Shown piece by piece: positions 1 to 5,306 of a stretch of DNA of 5,306 bases. Origin of the DNA: Cytophagales bacterium (GTDB lineage: Bacteria > Bacteroidota > Bacteroidia > Cytophagales > Amoebophilaceae). Where the stretch lies: NCBI GenBank assembly GCA_022360235.1, contig JAKSDE010000342.1, positions 1 to 5,306 on the forward strand, in the 5' to 3' direction. The translations under genes were made by a program, and so were the position numbers. The notes beneath the pieces are model-generated. The model was not told the DNA's origin. It made no database searches and saw only the letters and a list, made by a program, of their open reading frames with translations. Each line of letters opens with the position of its first letter. Position 1 is the first letter of the stretch.

Positions 1-2
1 AG

Positions 3-23
3 AACTCGGAACTCGGAACTAGG
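3..23. repeat. Heptamer tandem repeat, about three units of AACTCGG
   Basis: Bases 3-9 and 10-16 are two perfect AACTCGG units, and 17-23 is AACTAGG, one mismatch away. The array may continue to the left of the window, since bases 1-2 (AG) nearly match the GG that ends a unit. Related units recur in the same orientation at 5044-5057. Three units make 21 bases, so the array could be read in frame inside the possible upstream gene (NSELGTR), or it could be an intergenic repeat. Confidence 0.55.
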
Positions 24-95
24 GGTAGCGATGTGTTTGACGTTAACGATTTACCAGGTAATTTTGAAATCTATTGGGAAGAAAGCGGTGGGTAA
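3..95 (+). CDS. Possible 3' end of an unidentified upstream gene (5' end outside the window)
   Basis: The frame starting at base 3 is open from the window edge to a TAA at 93-95 and would encode about 30 residues. The tail reads like ordinary acidic protein (DVFDVNDLPGNFEIYWEESGG is its last part, shown only as far as useful) and ends 45 bases before the next start codon. In many Bacteroidota a CorC/HlyC-type membrane protein lies upstream of the PpiD-like gene, but this tail does not resemble the end of that family, so I do not name it. A second frame, ATG at 31 to TAG at 118-120 (29 residues), is equally open. The evidence does not decide between them, and the region could also be non-coding, because its first 21 bases are a heptamer tandem repeat. 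Confidence is low. Confidence 0.3.
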   Translation, partial: NSELGTRGSDVFDVNDLPGNFEIYWEESGG

Positions 96-140
96 CATTC
101 ATATTTTTAATAAACTTTAGCTATACAAACACATTACAAT

Positions 141-1943
141 ATGGCCATTATTAGAAAAATAAGAGAAAAATCAGGACTTGCTGTAGGCCTTGTCGCTGGT
201 GGACTTATCTTATTCTTACTAGGACGGGATATCTTAGGTTTGAAGAGCACGATCTTGGGAAGAAATCGTACAGATGTGGGGGAAATAGCAGGGCAAAAAG
301 TTAGCATCCAGGATTACCAAAAACATATAGACGAGTTAAAACATAATTTCTCATTACAACATGATCGTCCTCCTAATGAGACAGAGCAAGCACGCTTAAG
401 AGAGCAAGCATGGCAGCAGTTAATCGAAGCAACCATTTATCAAAAAGAATATAATGCCTTAGGTCTTCAAGTAAGTGAAGAAGAACTCATAGACATGGTG
501 CAGGGAGAGCATATTCACCCTGACCTCATCGCTACCTTTACCGATCCTAAAACAGGCGAATTTGATAAAAACCAACTTTTAAAGTACTTACAGCATCTTT
601 CACAAATGCCTTTAGAGCAACAAATGCTATGGCATAACTTTGAAAAAAGCCTTGTTGCTACCCGACGCAAGACAAAATTTAATCAACTCATTGTGCAAAG
701 CAATTTTGTCACTGATCTTGAAGCGCAGAAAAAGCACAACTTATCTACTACTTCTCTACATATCAAGTACCTCTACATTCCTTATTATACCTTTCCCGAT
801 TCTCTAATTGAAGTTAAAGACAGTATGCTCCATAGTTACTTAGACAAACATCGAAATGAGTACAAAGTAGAAGAGCGTAGGGGTATGCAGTACGTCTCTT
901 TCCCTATCATTCCTAGTTCAGAAGATACACTCACATTTGAAGAAGCGCTTAGAGATTTATTACAAGAATTTAAACAAGCGAAAGATGATTCTATTTTTGC
1001 TAAAGTCAACACTGATGGCGATCCTTCTCACTCTTATGGTAGCTTCACTAGGGATCAACTCCCTAAAGCCCTGGCGCAGTCACGTAAAAAGTTGCAAAAG
1101 AACTTGCTTATAGGTCCCGTAGAAGAAGAAGGGGTCTACAAGATATATAAAGTCACTGCGGTCAAACCAGGGAAACCCACAACCTATGAAGTAGCTATCC
1201 TTGAAAAACAGTTATTAGCCAGCGACGATACAAGAGATAAGGTATTTAGAAAAGCAGATTATTTTGCTAGTATGGTCGCTAACAAAACGCAATTTGAAGA
1301 GAACGCTGCTAAAGAAGGTCTACGAGTTTATGATGCCATGAAAGTAGATAAGAACGACTTTCGTGTAGGTATACTTAATAATGCGAGAGAAATAGTGCGT
1401 TGGCTCTATAATAATGCTGTTATAGGAAAGGTCTCTCCTGTCTTTGAATTAGAAACAGCGTATGTGGTGGCTATCATGACTGATAAGCAAAAAGCAGGTA
1501 CTGCTTCTCTAGCGCATATTCGCGATGAAATAAGTTTGAAAGTAAAAAATGAACTGAAAGCCTCAAAAATTATTGCTCGGTTGGAAGTTACTGCTGATTC
1601 AACATTAGCAAGCATCGCAGCACAGTATGGGCAAGCTGAGGTGCTAGAAGACAAAGGTGTAAAATTTAAAGACAATATACTCAAGCAAGTAGGCTTTGCG
1701 AAAAATGCTATTGGAAAAGCCTTTGCCCTCCAAGAAGGTGAAAGAACAGCGCCTCTTGAAGATGAAAATGGGGTATTGATGGTTGAATTGGTAAAGCGCC
1801 AGGAAGCGCCTAAGTTAGTAGACTATACGAGCTATAAAAATGATATGCTACAGAGAGAACGCTTGATGCAAAGCTATGCTACTATCTCAGAAAGCATGAA
1901 ATACTTTGCTAAAATCAAAGATTATCGATATAAGTTTCACTAG
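141..1943 (+). CDS. ppiD: PpiD/SurA-like membrane-anchored periplasmic folding factor, apparently lacking the parvulin domain
   Basis: This 600-residue protein starts with a short basic segment (IRKIREK) and one membrane helix at about residues 12-33, giving an inner-membrane anchor with the bulk in the periplasm. Residues about 35-190 form a SurA_N-type chaperone region (GEIAGQKVSIQDYQ, then a TDPKTGEFDKNQL segment typical of the family). Residues about 205-340 match the following Bacteroidota-specific region (Y-P at 211-215, EYKVEERRGMQYVSFPIIPS at 240-259). Residues about 349-600 match the C-terminal region (YEVAILEKQLLASDDTR, REIVRWLYN, GKVSPVFE). From recalled family architecture, relatives are about 700 residues and carry a parvulin PPIase domain between the last two regions. 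Here YKIYKV (333-338) is followed almost directly by YEVAILEK (349-356), and no HIL or GGDLGWF-like parvulin motifs are visible. It is therefore probably a chaperone for outer-membrane or secreted proteins without isomerase activity. The ATG is chosen because the basic segment plus helix begins there; the leader has no Shine-Dalgarno. It converges with the sixA-like gene. Confidence 0.88.
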   Translation: MAIIRKIREKSGLAVGLVAGGLILFLLGRDILGLKSTILGRNRTDVGEIAGQKVSIQDYQKHIDELKHNFSLQHDRPPNETEQARLREQAWQQLIEATIYQKEYNALGLQVSEEELIDMVQGEHIHPDLIATFTDPKTGEFDKNQLLKYLQHLSQMPLEQQMLWHNFEKSLVATRRKTKFNQLIVQSNFVTDLEAQKKHNLSTTSLHIKYLYIPYYTFPDSLIEVKDSMLHSYLDKHRNEYKVEERRGMQYVSFPIIPSSEDTLTFEEALRDLLQEFKQAKDDSIFAKVNTDGDPSHSYGSFTRDQLPKALAQSRKKLQKNLLIGPVEEEGVYKIYKVTAVKPGKPTTYEVAILEKQLLASDDTRDKVFRKADYFASMVANKTQFEENAAKEGLRVYDAMKVDKNDFRVGILNNAREIVRWLYNNAVIGKVSPVFELETAYVVAIMTDKQKAGTASLAHIRDEISLKVKNELKASKIIARLEVTADSTLASIAAQYGQAEVLEDKGVKFKDNILKQVGFAKNAIGKAFALQEGERTAPLEDENGVLMVELVKRQEAPKLVDYTSYKNDMLQRERLMQSYATISESMKYFAKIKDYRYKFH

Positions 1944-1959
1944 TTTTGTACTTAGTACC

Positions 1960-1992
1960 CCTTGTTCTTTTTACAGTTCACAAGGTGCTTTT
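1960..1992 (+). terminator. Weak candidate terminator between the convergent genes
   Basis: CCTTGT (1960-1965) and ACAAGG (1980-1985) can pair as a 6-bp stem around a 14-base loop, followed by TGC and a run of four T at 1989-1992. The right arm starts inside the stop codon of the minus-strand gene. The stem is short, the loop is long and the T-run is offset, so it may be fortuitous. On the minus strand no U-run follows the stem. A smaller GTAC/GTAC hairpin lies at 1948-1958. Confidence 0.25.
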
Positions 1993-2466
1993 AAAGAGGG
2001 CAAGTTCACCCATACCTTTAGCAATTTTGGCCCACGCTAGATGCCAAAAATTAATGTGGACAAATCCGCAGGTAGGTACATGTTGAATTTTTCTCTCTGT
2101 TAAATACTCACTTGTGTAAGTGATCGAAGGGTTATGCCCCACAATCATGACTTGTTCCAGACGCTCATCAAGTTGATTCACTATACCCATGACTGTACCT
2201 ACAGAAGCGTTATAAAGCTGTTCATTCCAAACAATCTTATGAATATCATAGCCCAACTGTTCTGCTATCAGCAGGACCGTAGTTTTTGTACGTTTCGCAG
2301 GGCTAGCCACGATCTGCTGAAAGGTAAGCCCCTGCTGTTTTAAATAATGCCCTAATTTAATAGCCTCTTGATGTCCCTCTTCTTTTAACGTCCTATCAAA
2401 ATCCCTCCCACTATCGCTGGTAAGCTTCGTTGCAGCGTGTCTCACAAGAAATAATACTTTACGCAT
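1978..2466 (-). CDS. sixA: SixA-like phosphohistidine phosphatase (histidine phosphatase superfamily)
   Basis: The 162-residue cytoplasmic protein is of normal SixA length and has no signal peptide or membrane helix. The phosphate pocket of the branch-1 histidine phosphatase (RHG) superfamily is visible. LVRHAATK at residues 7-14 supplies Arg9 and the nucleophile His10. The SGRDFDRTL segment (19-27) is the conserved stretch that follows in SixA. SPAKRTKTT (55-63) carries the second arginine, Arg59. NEQLYNAS (81-88) supplies a likely acid, Glu82, and VGHNPS (109-114) the second histidine, His111. SixA of E. coli removes phosphate from phosphohistidine proteins (ArcB Hpt domain, and the nitrogen PTS protein NPr). 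The substrate here is unknown, and no histidine kinase or PTS gene is in the window. The ATG is set directly before the first beta strand (RKVLFLVRH); the leader lacks a Shine-Dalgarno. The gene is divergent from topA and convergent with ppiD, so it is probably transcribed alone. Confidence 0.88.
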   Translation of the reverse strand: MRKVLFLVRHAATKLTSDSGRDFDRTLKEEGHQEAIKLGHYLKQQGLTFQQIVASPAKRTKTTVLLIAEQLGYDIHKIVWNEQLYNASVGTVMGIVNQLDERLEQVMIVGHNPSITYTSEYLTERKIQHVPTCGFVHINFWHLAWAKIAKGMGELALFKSTL

Positions 2467-2637
2467 ATCGTGTCAATCTTATTCTAAAAAATAAAAGTAT
2501 ACCTTAATAGCCTCTTTCACCCACAGGAAAAATTGAAGTTAGCGGGCGCGTAAATTAAGAAAAGATCTGTAATTATTAAAGGTGATTTACTTTTTTAAAA
2601 AAAAGAACAGATATTCGCGAGATAAAACTTTCCAACT
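2467..2637. promoter_or_regulatory. Divergent intergenic region holding the sixA-like and topA promoters
   Basis: The 171 bases between the two divergent start codons must hold both promoters, although no site can be fixed with confidence. On the minus strand TATACT (2501-2496) followed by TTTTA lies 30 bases before the sixA-like ATG. It resembles a -10 element, or the Bacteroidota TAnnTTTG box with one mismatch, but no clear upstream box accompanies it. On the plus strand a T6A8 tract (2591-2604) lies 33 bases before the topA ATG and could bend the DNA. The arms ATCTGT (2565-2570) and ACAGAT (2607-2612) form a 6-bp inverted repeat around that tract. The topA leader (AACTTTCCAACT before ATG) has no Shine-Dalgarno, as is common in Bacteroidota. 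No small ORF or RNA gene was recognised here. Confidence 0.4.
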
Positions 2638-4947
2638 ATGTCTAAAAACCTTGTTATTGTTGAGTCTCCTGCCAAAGCTAAAACCATCGAAGGGTACTTA
2701 GGTAGGCATTACAAAGTAGCCTCATGTAACGGTCATGTAAGAGATCTTCCTAAAAATAAAAAGGCGGTTAACGTTGAAGATGGTTTTAAGCCCACCTATG
2801 AGATAAGTAAAGAAAAGCAGCAAATTATAGAACAATTAAAAAAGCTTGTTAAGGAATCGGAGTTTGTTTACCTAGCCAGTGATGATGATAGAGAGGGAGA
2901 GTCAATCTCGTGGCATTTAAAAGAAGCCCTAGACTTGAATGATGCTAAGACAAGAAGGATAGTCTTTAGGGAAATTACCCAAAATGCTATCCTCAACGCG
3001 CTTAAAAATCCAAGGGGAATTGATTTAGACTTGGTGGACTCCCAGCAAGCCAGACGTGTACTAGATCGATTGGTGGGGTATGAACTCTCTCCTATATTAT
3101 GGAAAAAAATTAAAGTAGGCTTATCTGCGGGTCGTGTACAATCAGTAGCAGTCAGATTAGCGGTAGAACGAGAAAGAGCTATCGCTGATTTTAAATCAAC
3201 AGCGAGTTTTAAGGTAACTGCACTGTTTGATTTAGAAAATAATAAACAGCTTAAAGCAGAACTTTCTGAAAAGTTTCGTTCAGAGAAAGCGGCTCATCAG
3301 TTTCTTACGCAATGTATAGATGCGTTGTTTCATATTAAGAACCTAGAAAAAAAAGCAGCTAAAAAGTCGCCAGCCCCTCCTTTTACGACTTCAACGTTGC
3401 AGCAAGAGGCGAGTAGAAAGCTAGGCTACTCAGTAACACGAACGATGCTCTTAGCACAACACCTCTATGAAGCAGGTAAAATCTCTTATATGAGGACTGA
3501 TTCTGTTAACCTGTCGGAAGAAGCGATTGAAAGCGCGCGTAAAGAGATTCATGCTACCCATGGAAGTGATTATTTTCACAAAAGAGTGTATAAAACTAAA
3601 TCGGCCTCTGCACAGGAAGCCCATGAAGCAATAAGACCTACTAACTTCTCTCAAAAAGCAGTGAGTAAAGAAGAAGGAGAACAGCGGCTCTATGAACTCA
3701 TATGGAAAAGAGCAATGGCCTCTCAAATGGCCGATGCACAACTAGAAAAGACCACAGCTACGATAGCCATTTCTACGGTACCGCAAACCCTCATTGCCAA
3801 AGGTGAAGTAGTTAAGTTTGAGGGATTCCTAAAGGTGTATGTAGAAGCACGAGACGAAGAAGGTGATGAGCTGGAAAAAACTACGATGCTTCCGCCTTTA
3901 ACGATAGGACAAGCATTAACACTCCATCATATGAAAGCAAGGGAGAGCTTTAGCAGACCACCTGCCAGGTACACAGAAGCAAGCTTGGTGAAGCAATTAG
4001 AAGAACGGGGCATTGGGCGGCCCTCTACGTATGCACCTATTATCTCAACGATTCAAAAAAGGGGGTATATCAACAAAGAATCAAGAGAAGGAAAAGAGCG
4101 TAACTATATAGTGCTTACGTTGCAGGACAAGCAAATTAACCAAGAAAAACTTACTGAAATCACAGGAGCTGAAAAAAATAAATTGTTCCCTACCGATATA
4201 GCGATGGTTGTGAATGACTTTTTAGTGACCCATTTCCCCAATGTTACAGACTACGGCTTTACTGCTACCATCGAAGAAAAGCTTGACAATATTGCGCAAG
4301 GAGGCAAGACGTGGGATACCATGATCGCAGAGTTTTATAGCGACTTCCATCCAAAGGTAGAGAAAACCGAAAATATGGAGCGGTCTGCTATTAAGACAGG
4401 CCGACTACTAGGCCACGATCCTAAAACAGGTAAACCCGTTATAGCGCGTCTCGGCAAATATGGTCCCCTTGTCCAAATCGGAGAAAGTGAAGGAGAGGAA
4501 AAACCAAAATTTGCTAGCCTCAGAAAAGGGCAACTCATTGAAAACATTACGTTAGAGGAAGCCTTAGGGCTTCTTAAGCTGCCCAGAGAAGTAGGAAGTT
4601 TTGAAGCAAGCCCTATGATAGCAGATATCGGCAGGTACGGCCCTTATGTACGACATGATAATAAGTTTTATGCCCTAGGAAAAGAAGATGATCCGTTCAC
4701 TATCAATCAAGAAAGAGCGATTAAACTTATTCAAGCCAAACGTAAAGCAGATGCTGAAAAATTGATCAAAGTTTTCAACGAAAATCCTGATGTACAGATT
4801 TTAAACGGAAGATGGGGCCCCTATATCAAAGTAGATAAGAAAAATGTACGCATACCCAAAGACAAGGATCCTCGTCAACTTACGTTGCAAGAATGCATGG
4901 AAATGGTTAAAAACGCGCCTACAAGAAGAGGAAGGGCTAAAAAGTAG
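2638..4947 (+). CDS. topA: DNA topoisomerase I (type IA), complete
   Basis: This 769-residue enzyme relaxes negative supercoils by cutting one strand through a 5'-phosphotyrosine link. The start is firm: SKNLVIVESPAKAKTIEGYL is the standard beginning of the TOPRIM domain. Glu9 and the acidic triad in SDDDREGES (Asp82, Asp84, Glu86) are the Mg2+-binding residues. VDSQQARRVLDRLVGYELSP (133-152) and GLSAGRVQSVAVRL (161-174) are core motifs. ISYMRTDS (282-289) holds the catalytic Tyr284 and the assisting Arg286, and EAHEAIRPT (327-335) and ERGIGRPSTYAPI (456-468) follow. From about 585 come three glycine-rich C-terminal repeats (GKYGPLVQIG, GRYGPYVRHDNKFY, GRWGPYIKVDKKNVRIP) and a basic tail (TRRGRAKK). 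There are no Cys4 zinc fingers as in E. coli TopA. The repeat-type tail is usual for Bacteroidota, so its absence of zinc fingers is not a truncation. All catalytic residues are present and no frameshift is seen. The gene stands alone, followed by a hairpin with a U-run. Confidence 0.97.
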   Translation: MSKNLVIVESPAKAKTIEGYLGRHYKVASCNGHVRDLPKNKKAVNVEDGFKPTYEISKEKQQIIEQLKKLVKESEFVYLASDDDREGESISWHLKEALDLNDAKTRRIVFREITQNAILNALKNPRGIDLDLVDSQQARRVLDRLVGYELSPILWKKIKVGLSAGRVQSVAVRLAVERERAIADFKSTASFKVTALFDLENNKQLKAELSEKFRSEKAAHQFLTQCIDALFHIKNLEKKAAKKSPAPPFTTSTLQQEASRKLGYSVTRTMLLAQHLYEAGKISYMRTDSVNLSEEAIESARKEIHATHGSDYFHKRVYKTKSASAQEAHEAIRPTNFSQKAVSKEEGEQRLYELIWKRAMASQMADAQLEKTTATIAISTVPQTLIAKGEVVKFEGFLKVYVEARDEEGDELEKTTMLPPLTIGQALTLHHMKARESFSRPPARYTEASLVKQLEERGIGRPSTYAPIISTIQKRGYINKESREGKERNYIVLTLQDKQINQEKLTEITGAEKNKLFPTDIAMVVNDFLVTHFPNVTDYGFTATIEEKLDNIAQGGKTWDTMIAEFYSDFHPKVEKTENMERSAIKTGRLLGHDPKTGKPVIARLGKYGPLVQIGESEGEEKPKFASLRKGQLIENITLEEALGLLKLPREVGSFEASPMIADIGRYGPYVRHDNKFYALGKEDDPFTINQERAIKLIQAKRKADAEKLIKVFNENPDVQILNGRWGPYIKVDKKNVRIPKDKDPRQLTLQECMEMVKNAPTRRGRAKK

Positions 4948-4966
4948 TGTAGCTCTACGCTTTTTT
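4947..4966 (+). terminator. Candidate intrinsic terminator of topA
   Basis: GTGTA (4947-4951) pairs with TACGC (4956-4960), with one G-U pair, around the loop GCTC, and a run of six T follows directly at 4961-4966. The stem begins on the last base of the topA stop codon. The A5 run at 4939-4943 could pair with the T-run and lengthen the structure across a small bulge. The stem is short, so the call rests mainly on the position and the adjacent U-run. Confidence 0.5.
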
Positions 4967-5102
4967 CCCTTTATATAGGACTACGATGGTATTGTTGCCT
5001 AAAGCTGTAGCGGCCAGGTTAAGGTATCAGGGATTGGGGTACTAACTCAGAACTAGAAAAAGGAAAGTTTTGTTCAAAGCTCCACACAGATCGATTTACT
5101 TA
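4967..5102. other. Non-coding gap between topA and the Rpn-family gene
   Basis: These 136 bases between the topA hairpin and the stop codon of the minus-strand gene hold no convincing gene. The longest start-to-stop frame found by eye is 19 codons (ATG at 4986), without recognisable similarity. No strong terminator for the minus-strand gene is seen; its downstream RNA only has a C-and-U-rich stretch (complement of 5057-5068). Two heptamer repeat units occur near the right side and are listed separately. Confidence 0.5.
5044..5057. repeat. Two heptamer units related to the repeat at the left edge
   Basis: AACTCAG (5044-5050) followed by AACTAGA (5051-5057) matches bases 10-22 at 12 of 13 positions and lies in the same orientation. 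Two short units alone could arise by chance; the recurrence of the same order (AACTC-G then AACTAG) is what makes them worth listing. Confidence 0.4.
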
Positions 5103-5306
5103 CTATTTGAGGGCATTAATTTGTTCCAAGCTCAAGCCCGTCCATTTTTGAATCTTGTCTACTGATTCTCCATCAGCTAGCATAGTTTGGGCTATTTCAA
5201 TGTTACGTAGCTCTCTACCTTCTTTCCTACCTTTCTGCGTGGCCTCTTCTTGGAGTTTAACACGAATAGCCAATTCATCTAGCCGATTCTTCTCTGCCAA
5301 TTCATA
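5103..5306 (-). CDS. C-terminal end of an Rpn-family recombination-promoting nuclease/putative transposase (5' end outside the window)
   Basis: The minus-strand frame stays open from the right edge to a TAG at 5105-5103, giving 67 visible residues. A start at the TTG at 5300 is not credible: two more codons (Tyr, Glu) are readable upstream of it, and the visible part is only the tail of a larger protein. The tail has the look of the PD-(D/E)XK Rpn/TIGR01784 family. A charged coiled-coil-like stretch (LAEKNRLDELAIRVKLQEEA, then QKGRKEGRE) leads into IEIAQTMLADGESVDKIQKW and GLSLEQINAL, a short helix-turn-helix-like end common to these proteins. The catalytic nuclease domain would lie outside the window, so activity cannot be judged. 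In E. coli, Rpn proteins are DNA endonucleases that raise RecA-independent recombination. Whether this copy is intact or a remnant cannot be decided here. Confidence 0.7.
   Translation of the reverse strand, partial: YELAEKNRLDELAIRVKLQEEATQKGRKEGRELRNIEIAQTMLADGESVDKIQKWTGLSLEQINALK

Noticed and set aside
1406..1684. Minus-strand open frame of 92 codons inside the PpiD-like gene
   Set aside because: It is entirely antisense to a well-supported protein, is serine/phenylalanine-rich without recognisable motifs, and has no sign of its own promoter.
2134..2343. Plus-strand open frame of 69 codons inside the sixA-like gene
   Set aside because: It is antisense to the catalytic core of the phosphatase; no motif or leader supports it.
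3451..3741. Minus-strand open frame of 96 codons inside topA
   Set aside because: It is antisense to conserved topoisomerase core motifs including the catalytic tyrosine; its composition follows from the topA codons.
4335..4547. Minus-strand open frame of 70 codons inside topA
   Set aside because: It is antisense to the C-terminal repeat region of topA and has no recognisable protein features.
4390..4947. Missing zinc fingers in TopA, at first suspected to be a truncation
   Set aside because: The C-terminal half carries the glycine-rich repeat type of tail and a basic end, which is the usual arrangement in Bacteroidota topoisomerase I.
4986..5045. 19-codon open frame after topA
   Set aside because: It is too short, has no Shine-Dalgarno or similarity, and overlaps the heptamer units; it is expected by chance.
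5064..5080. Possible hairpin AGTTTTG/CAAAGCT as a terminator for the minus-strand gene
   Set aside because: The loop would be only two bases and on the minus-strand RNA one pair becomes a C-A mismatch, with no U-run directly after it.

Overview
The window looks like chromosomal DNA of a Bacteroidota bacterium, possibly a host-associated lineage related to Amoebophilus or Cardinium. Four things support this. The start codons of all three complete genes follow A/T-rich leaders without a convincing Shine-Dalgarno sequence. The first gene has the N-terminal and C-terminal architecture of the long Bacteroidota PpiD/SurA-like foldase. The topoisomerase ends in glycine-rich C-terminal repeats instead of zinc fingers. 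The right edge carries the tail of an Rpn-family nuclease/putative transposase, a family abundant in such symbionts. The family-level placement is an inference from protein style and was not tested by a search.

Layout from left to right: (a) 1-140 holds a short heptamer tandem repeat and an open frame that may be the end of an upstream gene. (b) 141-1943 (+) is a membrane-anchored periplasmic PpiD-type folding factor. (c) 1978-2466 (-) is a SixA-like histidine phosphatase, convergent with it, 34 bases between stops. (d) 2467-2637 is the divergent promoter region, containing a T6A8 tract. (e) 2638-4947 (+) is a complete DNA topoisomerase I, followed by a short hairpin plus U-run. (f) 4967-5102 is non-coding and carries two more copies of the same heptamer family. 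(g) 5103-5306 (-) is the C-terminal end of an Rpn-family protein that runs off the right edge.

The three complete genes are housekeeping or cell-maintenance functions (envelope protein folding, phosphohistidine removal, relaxation of negative supercoils). Their alternating orientation means they do not form an operon. I see no evidence of a new defence or biosynthetic system. The most notable signal is that the PpiD-type protein keeps the chaperone-like parts of its family but appears to lack the parvulin (PPIase) domain, apparently removed cleanly in frame. The heptamer repeats at both ends and the Rpn fragment hint at genome plasticity around this conserved core.
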